From Pyronema omphalodes (Eukaryota > Ascomycota > Pezizomycetes > Pezizales > Pyronemataceae): a stretch of 64,000 nt of DNA. The stretch covers positions 557,652-621,651 of the forward strand of contig JAJJXM010000033.1 of the NCBI GenBank assembly GCA_024516155.1. The letters run 5' to 3'. Shown one piece after another: positions 13,078-27,100 of the stretch. The first letter of the stretch is position 1. Each line of letters starts with the position of its first letter. The notes under the pieces were generated by a model, which saw only the letters and a program-made list of their open reading frames with translations, made no database searches and was not told where the DNA came from. A program made the translations under genes and the position numbers.

Positions 13078-13850
13078 ATACCATGTATCGGCGGCTTTTT
13101 TATCGCAGGATTGTAATATAAAATCTGCCATATGCTAGAAAATCCACCAAATCCACGAAATCTGCCATATGTACTAGAAATGCTATAACATATGCCGAAA
13201 AGCCTCTTACTGGATAATTAGTCCCATGTATTTAACCCCTCGACCCCTCGACTCCTCGAGTTGACTCCTCGACTCCTCGACTCCTAGATTCATGTATTCG
13301 GGGTTCATGTATTCGGGGTTCATGGAGTCAGGGATTATGGTGTACATACTCGACTCCTTAAATCATCGATTTCTTGGTCTTTTGCGATCTGAATCCAGGA
13401 GCATGATGTCGGTAGAGAAGGGTAGAAATAGTGGGTGGAATAGGTGCCGGAGTAAGGTGTTGACTGGGTGCAATATGTAATAGGGAAAAGGTAATAGGGA
13501 AAAAGGTATATGTAGACAAAAGGCAAAAGGCAAAATATGAGGGGAAAATATATGAGGGGAAAAGAAATGCACATATGGTTATAACTTATATGTATGCTGG
13601 GAGATATGGATAGAGTAGAGTTAATGAATTCTTGATTGGTGTTGGTTATTGCAATGGTAGAAAGTTTGGATCGTTTGGTTGGAAGATTATTCTGAATACG
13701 TTGGAGTAGATGAGAGGTGGTGAGATGTCGTCGGCTAGGTTAGCTGGATTAGCTGGATTAGCTGGATTTGCTGGATACTCCTAAACATATCTAACATAGC
13801 TAACATAGTTAATCCTCGTCATTGTCATCGTCATCGTCAAGCCTCTAGCG

Positions 13851-16800
13851 AAGCCCAAAAAGCCTCCGATTCCGTGGATTCCGTAAGGGACCCAACCATA
13901 AGGCTCCCACTAGTGCCAACCCAGAATTTCTCCGCGGGGGGGGCTTCAACTAGTCCATAGTTTAAACAGCCTTGCCAGCAATAACAGAATCCGACTGGCT
14001 GGGAGACAAAAAAAAAAGCCATACATAATAACGTTTTTCCTTTCCAGATGGAAATTATGCATAAAGATACTTCATGTCAATTTTGCCAAGATTTTCTTTC
14101 TTCACTTTACTTCACTTGGTTTCACTGGACTTCACTTCGCTGCACTTCGCTTCACTTCTTTGCTTCCCCTCTCAAAGGCTTGTAAAAAGATGTAACTACT
14201 TCAGGATACCCTCCGTCTATATTTAACAAATAGAGTTGGGCAAATATGCGAAAAACGAACATGCTGCATTGGTTTACATTCCTGGCTGGCTTCAGATTGG
14301 GGACATGTGGTCTTCGTGATCAGTAGGAGGTTACACCGGGTAGTGTGGAATTATTCAGACTTCAAGCATGCACTCTGATTGGTCATGGTGTAGATCGCCA
14401 CATGCTTCCTTCCTTGTTATATGGTGTAGTGGAGTACACGACTGTAACTGGAACACTGCGTAGTGTACATCGTTGACTATGACTATGTATACGGACTTTC
14501 GGGTTTCATCGGCATAGCTGAGCTTGTGAAAGAGTGTAGAGCTCGGATATACCCATAAGACCGTTTTTTTTTTCTCGTTGTTTCGACACACATATGCATA
14601 GCGATGGTTATGAATCAACTCCCTCAAGTTCCTGGTCTTTCGTTAGGCAATCACTATCTATGACATACATACATACATATAGCGGTATTTGTTATTTACA
14701 CATTCCTTCCTTCCCCGGAACTATACAAATACGATATCAGTACGTGGACGAATTTTGATCGCGCAACTCGCGGTTTCCATACCATGCCATGCCATACCAT
14801 ACCATCAGATCATCCCATCCGTCCCATCCCACGGCCGAGATCTCGGATCCTGATACTCATTTTACCATGATTAACCTACATCCAATGATTTTCCATAGCC
14901 TAGGATTTCCTTCATCGGGATATGTATGTCTACAGATTCCAATATTTTAGCCGCGATCAAAAGATCCCAAACTTTGAGACTCGTTTTGTGAAACATCGAT
15001 AAATTATGAAACCCTCAAAGAAAAAAAAAACATTAATTCTCAATATCATATCTGTACGTATTTACCGTGGATAATTGTAATCAAGGCTAGAATCGAGATG
15101 AAACAAGGCAAAAACAAATAATTGTAGGCATACAATCTACATATCAGTTCCTTGAATAGGATGCTATGTAATATGCTTAAAGATAGAAAGAAGAAGCTTC
15201 ACGCGAGAAAAACGATGCGATCCTGCGAAAGCGAATGAAACACAACAGCAGCAGCAGCCTAGAGTGAGTGCGCATCCTGAATGAAATATATGAAACAAAT
15301 TTACCGGGCTCTGCGCGCCCGTGCGGAAATAGAGATTCTGTCTACATACATATCCGCCATATCTATCTATCTATCCATATACACTACATAGAGTAGTCGG
15401 TACACTCTGCATACACTATACAGACAGAATGTTCTGTGATGTATACGGTATCTGCACCCTTAAACTCTGTAAGCTATCTGTAGGCTCCCGTCGGATTTGC
15501 TTCTTTGACGTAACGTAGCTTTCACAGTATAACCTACCTACCTACCTGTACATCCTTAGCCATGCTCTAGTTACCGATGAAGCAGAGCCGGATTCTGGAT
15601 TCTGGATTCGTTAAAGTGCTGACGGCGCACTGTGGTGCACAGAGATGTGAGACTTATGTACAGGCAGAGTACCAAGTGAAACCCCGAACCCCGAACCAAA
15701 TCAAGGGAGATGGATATACCGTCAACTAGGGGAACCAGACAAGAATGATTCTGATCTTCCTCTCCCCTGCCTTGCCTTGCGCTCTTCGCAATCGCGATTT
15801 AGACGTCTTACATGCCTCTAGATTCTTATTTATTCTTTTGCTATAGACATACAGACATACATACGACGTATCCATCCTTCTGATTTGATTCGCCGCACTG
15901 CCTACCCCACCGGGAGTTAGGGGCATGTAAGGTGTCATAGCTCTTGGTTGCGCTCCCCAAGGCGCCCTCAACTTGCAAGAGTAGCTAGGCTCTTTACGCT
16001 AGCTGCGTTTTGCACAACACGACGAAAGAAAGTGTAAACCCTTTCGATACATATGGCCATGGCATGGGCTGGATATTTGTCCGTGACTGGCCGCACCGTA
16101 GTATCCTGAAGAACCCGAGGGAGGGGAAATGTGACGATGATTCATGATTGTTAATCTCATGCCAAACCTTCGGACGTAAATTTACATCCCTATCGGTAGT
16201 ATATGTTACCTCTCTCTGTAACAGCCAGAAATTTCAGGCTTCGAAAATTCTATGACACAACATATGCAGAGATATAGTGTAAAACAACTACTTTGCAACA
16301 CGCGACCTCCTGGACACAGTGGCCTAGCTGCACCACCAGTAGCAGCAGCGAGCTTCTTGAGTAACGCGTGTTTAGGATTGGATTACAAATCCCTCGGAAC
16401 TCCGGTGCGAGGTGGGTGGTGCTGGATTGACTGGCTGGTTGGAGAGTGGAACTGGCTGGTTACAACAGCGCACAGTGACAGTGGGTTCCAATGGATTTGG
16501 AATTAGAATACAAAAAAATACGAAGTCCACCATACATATAAGCAAGCTGAAAATGCGAAATTGAGGACCTGCCTAATTACACGCCTGCAGCATCGCCGGA
16601 CTGTGAACCGTATATGGTATCTTGGAGTTGTGAAATCAAAGTTACACAGTCCAATTACCATAGATCCCAGACTTCGGAGTCAGAGTGTTCCTACACGGTG
16701 CTCGGTGAATAAGGTGCTGATTCCTGAACGGACACGGAGTAATTTGGTCGGGGCTGTCTGAATCACCGATACTACGTAACCTACCCCAAGTTCTTGGGAA

Positions 16801-19800
16801 GCCTTGGCATTAAAATAGCGCCGTTCGGAATGTGGATTTGGTCTCTCCACATGATTCATCTATCAATCACCTGGAGAGCTAGAGCATATCACCACCATAG
16901 TTATCATAAACCATGGCTGGATAAATCCATCGCCGTTCAATCGGAATGGAACCCCGTAGGCCGTATGTAGTATTCGGGTATATAACCCCGCCAGGCTTGG
17001 AAAGAGGGGTACATAAATACTTAATTGATCATCGCGATGAATTGACGTAGCTTTATATTTGGAATCCTCAAGCGATACGATATCCATTGCATGCATATGA
17101 CATACTTTCTTGCATAGTCTCTAGATATTCTCGGGACCCATCCACAATATCTATCTATCTTCTTTCATGGTGTTGGTGTGGAGCCCGGGGCCCGTGATGT
17201 TCTGGCCGGGATAGAGTTCCTCCGTCACTGCAGCATGCAAGAAGCTATGGAGCTGGGAGCTTCACCGGGTGATGCAAGGGAGATACAATTAGTAACCAAT
17301 CGCGAGCGAGCGGTTTTGGAAGGGAAAAAATTAGAAAGATAAACTCATGCATTATGCAATGTGATTCGTAGCTTGTAAATTTAATGCTAAAAACAGGGAG
17401 GAAATCCGATTACATGAAGCACTACGGCTATTGTTTGCAGCGCTGACAGAAATGGATGGTTGTTGGTTGCCTACAGAGGCTGTGCAGCGCTAGAGGTGAG
17501 TAGGGTTTCATAATCGTACGAACCAACCACCCAACCATGTCCCATGGCTGATTAACCACTTTATTTAGGCTGTCAAGTAACCCCCGAAGAATTAATAACT
17601 ATTCAGGCAGTCAATCAATAACACAATGCAGTGACTCGCATAGGACCTTTAAAAAGATAAAAATAGATTCCGGGAACTACACTGCCGGTTGGTCATAGTT
17701 GAGAACTAGGTTAAGGGAAGAATTGATTCATCGCTAGGTTTACGGTGAATACTCAGTCCCAAAGTCAGGCAACACATGGCGATGTTTATTTTTCCATCTT
17801 TAAACCTGAAACGCCGTATCAGAAATATATTTAGCCCCGTAAAAAACACAATGCACCGCCTTTACGCCATTCAATTATCCTACAAACGGTTGTGGAAATG
17901 ATTAGGCAGAGGAGGTCACAAAAAATAGATATTGCCAAAAGCCATTCAATCTTGTTAGTTCTTGGGGTGATCATGGATCACTGAACTAAAGAAAGATCAT
18001 CCAGGGACACAAACCACAGGTGAGCGAGTCACAACCCTATCGCCATGATCCACCTATGCTTCTGTTCTATAGTTCCTAAGAAGAATACGAATAGTTAGAA
18101 CGGCCATTGCGCCATAAGCTCTCGCCGAATTTTGTGGTGATGATAAAGCTAGGGGAGTAATCGGGAAATTAATTCAACGTTAAGCTACGAACATAAGCAT
18201 GGCTCCCGTGTGTTCTCTTATTCCCCTGACGCTAAACGTTGTTAGGGTTAAACAAGCCTTCCGTACTCACATCTCACCCGCTTCCGTGGGTATTGACAGA
18301 GTCAGAAGTAAGGATATGTGCTTGAAGTCTGATGCCTGGTACCCTAAAACTCTGCCCTAAAAACTAGCGACCGTCTCTAGCGAAGTCGTTCTGCCTTCTC
18401 GACTGAGTAAGAATTAAGATGAGATTTCAACTAGTATGTTCTTACATGGAAAAAGAAGTCGAGGGGTTGAATGGTACTAATCTCCATTTGGGAATGTGGG
18501 GTTAGGGACACCAGGTAGCCTGGGGAAGTCAGACTTCATTGGCTGGCTGACAGAAACGCCTCGGAAGCTAGGTCCAGGGCTGCATAAGGCATACTTGCGC
18601 AAGGGTTAATTCATCACTCGCGATGTAGAGGCACAGATGTTTTCGGCGTACTCCGTCGAAGATAATTGGTATAGAAAACATTGGTACAAGAAAAACGAGT
18701 AAGTGAAATAGCCTCCAATGTGTACATAACAGCCACATTATTTGTACCAGGAAAAATGGCATAAACTTTCCAAACGAAGAAAACGTCAAGAAATCCACAA
18801 TATCCACGCGAAATGATCTGGATCTAAAACACGATAAACGAAGGCTTGGAACGTGTCTAGGCGCCCGTTTTGCATACCAATATGTTGGATTAAGTGCACA
18901 TATAGCTGGCAGTTTCTAGCCACTACCATTTCCGAGCTTCAAAAAGAACGCCACCGTATTTCTCCGCTACGTACTCTCGATTTTCATTTTTTACTCGGAA
19001 GTAAAAAAAAAGCCACGTCCAGCACAAGTGCAATTACCAATCATAAGTATGCATTAAGGTCCTTTTATCTCGACTCTTCTACCCAACCCCTCGCATACCT
19101 AGAACTTGTAAGGTGAGGAGTATATCGTTCTCAGTGCGCTTAATTTTATCGCTGTAACGGCAGAACAATACAGGATATCCAGTTGCACTTTTCAACTGCC
19201 ATCACTTCCTTTCAACTCCCGTTACCATGTAGTACCAACAAAGCGCCATAAACGCCGGACTAGGAGTCTAGAGTTCTGTGGAAGCGGGTGGGTAGGGGGT
19301 AGGGGGTAGGGGGGGGGGGTGGGTGAGGAGCGGGAGGGAAGTTCCCAGTAGTCCACAGAAAGTCCATAGAGTCAAATTACAATGCTTCACTAAACGTGGA
19401 GATGGTAGATCGTGACTCGAGAGTCATTAATTTGCACCTGAGTAAACAGGACTTCGCTTCAACACCGAGTCATGGGAGTCACTGGAGCCTGGTGAGTGCA
19501 TGCAAGCCCGCGAGGTCAACCTTACACTTTTCAACAGTAAGAGGAGAGCGGAATGACCTGGACTAGGGCTGAAACCTGATGAGATTGTCAAAGTTATGCA
19601 GGATCGACTGCCTGTGACCACACAGAAGAGTCAGAACGGAATAATATGAACGGACAGCATGGGTAGGAGATAATGGCACATACTACAGCGGTGATAAAGA
19701 TCAGCCTAGGTGGAGCAATGGTTAATATTGAGGGTATAAATTTAATTTTATTAGGTTCTAAAAGTTAGAGAATAATTGCTGGGTATCATTCGATGTCGGT

Positions 19801-22512
19801 CGAAAGAAGAATACGCAAACCTTAATGAGGTCGAACATTGTGATTAGATTGTTGACGTATGTATCGATGCTAATCCTAATTAGTTCTTGAAATTACAGCT
19901 AACTTGATTACTGAAAAATCCAGCTCAAGTCGCAGTCGTTCATGATCTACGTAATCAACAAATGAATGACTGACGATGGTGTAAGTAAACACTTCGGCGA
20001 CGGGCGTCGGGAACTTATGAAAGACACATACCAGTCGCTACTTGCTTTAACGCATCCGATCTTAACCTGGCTAAAGATAGAAATATTACCCATCATCTTC
20101 CCGCAAAAAGCCTTGAGTGTTCATGGTATCAAAATGTGCGGCGAGTGATCTGATGGAACAATCACGTGATTCAAGAAATGAAGACGTGATAGTCCATGAC
20201 TAGTAAACACGGATGGAGTCACAAAGCGAGCGCGCCCATCCAACCCACCGATAAAGATAGAAGAAATACAACTCCAAATATTCCTCAGATAGTGGTAGAG
20301 ACGTAACAAACCTGAGGTCAATAATACTTCGGTGATTCATGGAAGAAAGATGTCAAAAGTTGTCCGGCGCGGTGATACATCGGTAGAGAACTGGATTTAC
20401 CCTTGTACCCGAGTGCATTACTCATCCAGTCGCTACCTTGTTGAAGTAGGGCTATAGTTAATTGGAGACTTGAGCTTAGGGCCCTACTTCGTTTTGACAA
20501 GTCTATTTTAGATTGGTTCGTTCAAAAGACCGAGCATGCTGAATACTGAGCATGCCGATGATCGGAAGATGTGTGATGTGGATTCGGGAGCCGTCGGGAT
20601 ATGGGTGATTAGGCCAGAGGAATAAGGCAAAACTCGCCGAGAAGCAGCTAATTCATTCGTGTGGTTTCTAGTAACGGCTATAAACTTAGACGAGGAGATA
20701 ATCCGGCGGATAGACGCGGTTAGCCTCGGAGGGTTAGCGGAACTTTCAATATGACGTCGGTGATGAGATAACCTGTCCTGATATGAATCGTAAAGTGATT
20801 TTTTGAGTGAGGATTCGTGTGCTTTTTGAATTAGAGGCTTATTACGAGTGGATAATGGATTTGTGATAAGTTGTGCACATACGCTATCTTTCCTTTTTTC
20901 TTTTAATTTCCTGGTACTTCATCTGATGACAACAAAAGATAGTAAAAACTACCTCCTTGAGTCCAGGGAACTTTCGCTAATCTCTGATGATACCTGATAG
21001 TCTGGTGTGATGATCCGAGTACAGAAGAATATACTTGTTGCTACCAGTACATCCTACATTCTCAAAGGCCAAACGTGATATTGCTCCATAATCCGGTATC
21101 AAAATGAATCTCCGGTTCATACACTACGTCTCAAATAATGACACTCCCAAAAGCAGCTTTCTTGTGAACATCACACAAAAGAAAAACCTTCCAAAAGTCA
21201 GAGTGTTTTGGCTTGACTGATTCGTATAGAGGATTGCCCATTGGTCTTGAAACTCTGAGATATGGAAACTCCAGCCCACCTGAGCTGCCGAAGACTTGAA
21301 TAGGCTCCGCAGTACGTGTTGTCCCGAGATGTCAGAGTTGGAGCTTTACTCTCAAAGTTCTTCCGTATGCATACATGCATCCTACAATTCTCGATATGCC
21401 AGTTGAATCTCGCGACCGCAGTTGCAAGACCAATTGCTTGTTCGGTGCCGTAATGCTCCAGTAGACCTGGCTGCACATCAGTAGCTAACTTGTGAAGAAA
21501 ATTGGTAGCCGTCTGGGTGTAGTTTCAAATGTAAATTTCACTAGTGGTATCATCAATCAAGTTACCCCGGCCTGAGAAATTGGCCTATGCACCGAACTCG
21601 GGATCCGTTACTTCGTCAGGAGAATATTCTTTTTTTGTCGACAGTTTGATATCGTCATATCGACCATAGTTCCATGTCGATAAAGGTGCCTCTAATTCTG
21701 TTTGACTATCAGTTACGCGATTGCAGTCAAATGAGATACCACAGACTCAGATAGCAGAGCTCTAAATCTGAAAATCGTGCCAATTTGTGTCTCTAGAGAC
21801 ATCTGTCGTTCGGTAATATGACGGAGGATGCTACACCTAAGCGTCAAGGACCATTTGCAGTACAAATTATACGAAGGTCTGATAAAACTATCAATTATGT
21901 GTTGCAGTCGGTGTATAAGATGAATAAACCGAAGCGTGCCTGGACAAAGATTCAGAAGACACTATACCGGACAACGGCTTACTTTCGCTTAGACCCAAGG
22001 CTTGTGTAAGTGTTTAGAGATATCCAGTAGTCCGTCGGCCGCGTAGCGCAAGCTGGTTTCCCCAAGATATTCTAAAAACGTGGTAGTTTGTTTTGGTGGA
22101 TACGATGTAGGTCGGTCAAAATAAGAGTGTATGGTGGTTCGACGACTTTTTCTAGTGCCCTCGGTTTATGAACGACTTAACGTGGTACAGCGATTTATGA
22201 CTGAACATAGTCTGCTTGTGAAGTATGGATCCATCTGGGGGTTTTTATACAGTCTTTAGTAGCCTTGATAGTCCCAAAAATCGTCTGTGCCACATACTGT
22301 GGTCGGCAATTATTGCGCTTCTGTGCCACCGCGTGTCAGATATGCGGGAGACTCGTTAAAGAAGAATAAGCATACTCAGCTGAGGCGACCTTACGAGATA
22401 AACTTTAAAAAGCCCCATTTTTGGGGCTAGTATCCGCAGATGGTCAAGGGGGGGACTTCGATAACAAATAGCAAGCCAGATTGAAACATAAGTGTTTTCT
22501 TTAATTACGTGC
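13851..22512. other. Long gene-poor stretch with few repeats
   Basis: About 8.7 kb in which I find no gene on either strand. The longest frames are 60-92 codons, are scattered over all frames, and carry no recognisable motif; I could not join them across GT..AG introns into a sensible protein. Unlike 1-13.8 kb, this stretch holds few microsatellites; the one notable homopolymer is an 11-bp G run at 19309-19319 after GGGGGTA units. It could contain decayed genes or non-coding RNAs that cannot be recognised by eye. Confidence 0.55.
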
Positions 22513-22743
22513 CTATTCCTCAGGAAGACAAGCCCCATTTAACCAAGCAATTAAGACTCTTAGTCCCACCTTCAAATTCCTCCTATATCTACGTACATTA
22601 CATAGGCTTTCATTTTCGTTTGGCTTTAAAAACAAATTGGCATAAAACCGTGTAACCTCCAAAGCAGAACGTACATTCAGAACCCCCCGTAAGACAAGCA
22701 ACTCCTCCAATTCCCGGAAAAACACAACATAACGATCCATCAT
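22513..22743 (-). CDS. Small ORF of 76 aa behind the AT-hook gene
   Basis: Unrecognised. The frame starts with ATGATG 43 bp after the stop of the AT-hook protein on the same strand. It is mostly helical in character, with charged and leucine-rich segments (for example FRELEELLVLRG) and a basic stretch (NVRRYRRNLK), so it looks more protein-like than neighbouring random frames. The gap before it contains a CTAAT branch-like site and ends in AAAG directly before the ATG. It could therefore be a further exon of the AT-hook gene if a donor near the end of that frame is used (GTCAAG near codon 428 is a weak candidate). Otherwise it is a separate small gene or chance. Confidence 0.3.
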   Translation of the reverse strand: MMDRYVVFFRELEELLVLRGVLNVRSALEVTRFYANLFLKPNENESLCNVRRYRRNLKVGLRVLIAWLNGACLPEE

Positions 22744-22786
22744 CTTTCAATACCCAATCCGGATTTGAAATTATTAGAACCCTCTT

Positions 22787-24124
22787 CTATTCCAACTCTG
22801 ACTCCTGCATCCCCTCTTCTAAGCCTCCTGTAAGTGTCTTGACAAATTCTTTCGCCTTTCTCATTTTATAACCTGTATCCGGTGCTTCGTCACCAGACCT
22901 CGGCAAATCCCCATGAATTTCCAACAGCCGTTCCCAAATCCACTGGCAAACCTTCCTACCCACTGACATCAATCCCTCTAGTCCGCGCACTTCCATCCCC
23001 TTTTGAATCCTCTTGAGGGCTCTCTCAAACCCTGGTGAGGCTACAAAACACTGCCAAGCTTTTTTGTTCTTCATTAAATAATTCGCGCATACATTCGCGG
23101 AGCAATCTAGCATCATCGTATAATATTGAATCGCCCAGCTAACCAAATCCGTGATTGAAGGGAGGAGATTAAGCTCGCGCATTTCATCGGGAAGGATATA
23201 TGGATCCTGCTGAGCGAGGTTTCCAAGGGGTTTTAAACGTATTGTATGGGAATCTTGGAAACTTGGAGTCGGTGAGGGAAGTGAGAGTGGCGACAAAGGT
23301 CGCTGCACAGGTGGTGGAAGAGATACTGGAGTTTTGAGTAAAACAGTTGTGGCAACGGTCGGAGTTTTTGGAGGTTCAGCAACGCTTCGGGTATTATTAC
23401 GTCGGCGATCCCCTTTCTTCTTTGCCTGTGCCGCTGATTGCGCTGTTTCGTTTGTGGCGTCGTTAATGGTGTTGTATTCGGCAGATATTTTGGGGATTGT
23501 AATGTCTGGTGTTGGCGGAATTTTGCGACGACGTCCAGATTGCTTATTTGACTCCAAAGGAGGCTCTGCGGCCCCAGTTTTAATAATATCGGTGGCTTCG
23601 GTTTGGGGAGTTTCTTTTGTCGCCGGAGTTGCTAAAACCCTTCTAGGGCGGCCAGCCTTTCTCCGTGGTGGAGGAATGGGTGTGTCGATCATCATACTGT
23701 CTTCATCACCCGCGTCGGCACCTTCGTCATCCGTTTGCATGCTTCCGGTTACACTCTTCGACTCCGTTTCAGGCGTGTTTATAGCTACCCAGTTATTTCC
23801 CTTCCTCTTTTTGTATGAATTGCTAGTGCTTGTGTCTGCACGCTTTATTCCTCTTGATTTTAATGTTACGATAGCGGTAGGATGATGTTCGCGAGCGACT
23901 TCGTGCCCTCCAGTTTTGTCACTTGCAACATCGTCCCCGTCATCGTTACCACTAGCTTCCCAGATGTTGGAGGATTCTGAAGTCGGCGTGATGCTTGTAT
24001 TATATAAAGGTTTCGTAGTTATTCTGGTTGATCGCCGGACTGGCCCTGTCTTCTCGACAATTTTGTCCTGGGCGTCGAGATTTTCTGTCTGGACGGCTAT
24101 TATTGGCTTCCGCAACCGAGCCAT
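22787..24124 (-). CDS. AT-hook-containing nuclear protein, hypothetical
   Basis: Uninterrupted frame of 445 residues, not recognised as a named family. The N-terminal part is basic and low-complexity, with an RRSTR motif (residues 30-34). A good AT-hook core, RRKAGRPRR (154-162), points to binding the minor groove of AT-rich DNA. Further basic patches lie at SGRRRK (196-201) and KKKGDRRRNN (235-244), and acidic stretches at about 60-65 and 132-142. From about residue 310 the sequence becomes ordered: helical and rich in Trp and Cys (LVSWAIQYYTMMLDCSANVC, KAWQCF, KVCQWIWERLLEI). This suggests a folded C-terminal domain that I cannot name. The mix fits a chromatin-associated protein. Both the start (MARLRKP) and the exact 3' end are inferred; see the small ORF just downstream. 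Confidence 0.7.
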   Translation of the reverse strand: MARLRKPIIAVQTENLDAQDKIVEKTGPVRRSTRITTKPLYNTSITPTSESSNIWEASGNDDGDDVASDKTGGHEVAREHHPTAIVTLKSRGIKRADTSTSNSYKKRKGNNWVAINTPETESKSVTGSMQTDDEGADAGDEDSMMIDTPIPPPRRKAGRPRRVLATPATKETPQTEATDIIKTGAAEPPLESNKQSGRRRKIPPTPDITIPKISAEYNTINDATNETAQSAAQAKKKGDRRRNNTRSVAEPPKTPTVATTVLLKTPVSLPPPVQRPLSPLSLPSPTPSFQDSHTIRLKPLGNLAQQDPYILPDEMRELNLLPSITDLVSWAIQYYTMMLDCSANVCANYLMKNKKAWQCFVASPGFERALKRIQKGMEVRGLEGLMSVGRKVCQWIWERLLEIHGDLPRSGDEAPDTGYKMRKAKEFVKTLTGGLEEGMQESELE

Positions 24125-27100
24125 GGCTAGAATGTAAATTCAATTGCTGATTAGGGTTTTGGTTTGTTCCTTGTTTGAAAAGTATCACTGAGTGTCCAGC
24201 TTATTGGAGAATGATGTTGCGCTGATTTTAATAAGACGAGATCCGCTGACTCTGTCGAGGTTTATGAAGTTTGTGTCGAGTTTGCTCAATCTTTATGAAG
24301 TTGCAGGTGCTTCCTCCTGGAGAGTTTCGCGGTTGTGATAAATAACGGCTGTGGAATGCCGCGCGGTGTTTCTGATGTCTTTGTCGAGCTTCCGTGAACA
24401 GCAAGAGTTGTGACTCGTGTGTCCGTGGTGGCAAGTGGTTGCGGTCGTGTTTATCTTTTTTGTAAAAGTCGAAAATATAGATTCCTTACTTTTTCCTTTG
24501 TTGTACTGCGTATCCACGATTCTTCGCGTAGACGGTGGAGGTGGTGTAGCAGTTGGTGGTAATGAAAGGAAACGTGAGTGGTTCAGCATGGAACTCTAAC
24601 TTAAGCCCTGGAGGGGGTAGGTTAGGTGCAGCTAAAACCCTAGCCCAATGACAACAGAGCGCACGTCCGTAGCTTTGCGGGCTTCGCGGGATTTGCAAGC
24701 TTTACCGGATACACACGAATGGATGCAGTGCACATACCACGGCTTGACAAGGTTTGACGGGGTCAGACGAATACAGACGAAGTTGGACAAAGTTAGGTAA
24801 AGTTCGACAACTGTCAACTCAACGGCGCTGCAGAAAAAGTACAATCGGAGATATCAAAACCTACTAGTTTATGCTGGCGTCGCCAGTCAGATTCGCGAGG
24901 CTGTACACCAGCGTTTATTTACCGCGTGGGGTTGGATGACGCATTCACGCATGGATGATTTCTAAACCTGATACTTCCAGCTTGAAACAATCATAACTAA
25001 CGATACATAAACACTTATAACTTCAAGTGTCTACATTGGTGAATATTGGAATTCAATATGTTATTTGGTCTCAATCCATATTATACTTTCATTACCTTCC
25101 AGCCGGAAAACAGTCCGACATCTTCCGGTAGCCTCCCGGGACAATTTTTGATAATAACTTACCCGAGGTTTTTACTGAACCCGAAAGGTGCCCTACGAAA
25201 GAATTTCAAAAACAACTGATTCTCCGATTAAGCAAAGGCCAAAGCGCCTTCTTCCGATTTTTGTGATCTTCTGACCTTCAGATGAACGTGGATGGTTGTT
25301 TGAGGCACGGACACGGCATAATCAGGCATCATTTTTTGAAAACTTCCCACAAACCTGCACCTTCCGGTCGGGAGTGACAAGCCTCAGCAGCCTCCCGTTG
25401 CCGAAACCCTCCCGCCACCTTGGCGCAGGCGCTATCTGTCGGTGAAATACAAGACTTTTGCGATTATCATGTACGACGGGACTCTCATAATAATTAAGAC
25501 ATAGCCCCAAATCCATCAGCCTGGTATGTCTATGAGTGATACCTATGAATGATTACTACGTAAGCACACTAGGCATCACAAATTCCTATGACTATTATTG
25601 TATCAGGCTCAGCCTCTGAAATTCGTTAACCATATTAAAAGAAACTAGTCCTAAGAACTCATGCGTTCAAGAATAGAACGTGAACTGGATGGGACAATGG
25701 CGCAAACAAGGCAAAGCCTATCACAATCCTTCATTCTGCACTTACGCCTAGCTACCCTCAATGTATACATTTCCTTACAGTTTCAAACCATAGTATCCAT
25801 GGCATTTCTAAACACCAATTCGATTTGACTATATTCGATAATTGCCAAGATCCAACCCCATTCCAATAACAATCAGAGGGTTAGGTAGGGAAGGGGAATA
25901 CTGAGAAAGTTCTTTTTCTGTGGCTTTTCGTTCCTTTGTAGGAGTTGAAGGCGATAAGAGTAGAATAGAAGGCGAGTTAAAGACGAGTCAGAGGCAAAGC
26001 GGTGGAGAGTAGAGAAAAGCAGACGAGCGATGTGAAAGAAAAAGAGAAAGGTAAAAGAGGAAGTGAGACAGCGGAAGTACGAGGCGGCGAAGAGAACAGG
26101 CAAAACTGGAGTGAATAGGAAAGAATATGTCAAAACATAGGCGAAAGAGGAGCAGAGGGCAGAGAGACAGAAAAGATAGACGAGGCGATGCAAGGTGATG
26201 AGAGAAGGAAGGGGGAAGAAATTACGAGAAACCAGGGCTTAGAATTTAAAGACGAGATGGAAACCAACATGATCAAGAATGGGAGCTGTAGGCCTAAAAA
26301 CTAGATTCACGCTTCGGGCCGAATCCCTGCAGGACCCTGAGGTAATAGCCAAGGTCTCGGATGATATAAAAATACCACAGAACATTTCGTGACTATATGA
26401 TTAGGAAAGTTAATGAGAAAGTCAAACCAAATTAAATCCTGTAAGGCTGATTGTATGGGTTTAAGAGATTAGGGGTCCTTACTAAGCAGCTTAGACTACA
26501 AAGACAAGATCATTTTTTTTTTCTACTGCATAGGACTTTCAGATTTTAGTCAGTGTATAATTAAACAAATAGATGAATAAGTAACCTGATTCCATTAATT
26601 TATTATAAACCCCAAGCCTTATCCACGCGCTCATTACACAACGATATACTAAAGAACAGAACATCTACCTTATTTGACTGTTCCGAAGTGAAACACTGCA
26701 ACCTTTCAAAACTAACCACAACAAGCCTCCCGATTCCTTACACATTTCACAAAAACGACTCGTAATACGAATCTTCCTTTTAGGTACCAGAGATCAATAA
26801 ACAAGCCTCATAGTTTGTCTCAGAAGAAAGTATCACCTGCTGCCGTTTATTACGTAATTTACATTAATATCTACGAAAAACTAAACCAAACAACTTCATA
26901 CATAGAATTAAACTTTACTAGTGACCGCTATTACATAGACCACACAATAACCATCACATCCCACCTAACTCCGCTATCAGAGCCTCAAATCTGAAACTAG
27001 AAACTGCAATTTCCAATATCCAATACCCGGCCTCTCACCAATCATCCACAAATTTCCTCCCATACCAAAACATCCCCCATAACCTACCTTGAAACTCTCC

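Larger units (their letters stand above)
9131..13850. other. Repeat-rich intergenic region downstream of bZIP
   Basis: No supportable gene. The first few hundred bases are T-rich and probably contain the bZIP 3' UTR. After that come many short tandem repeats: AGACTCCCACTTAC units (about 10500-10620), poly-C at 10759-10774, AACACCATAT units (about 12548-12650), CTACCGA x5 plus one variant (13036-13077), and GACTCCTC units (about 13240-13285). Frames longer than 60 codons are all repeat-derived or lack any recognisable domain. Confidence 0.65.
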
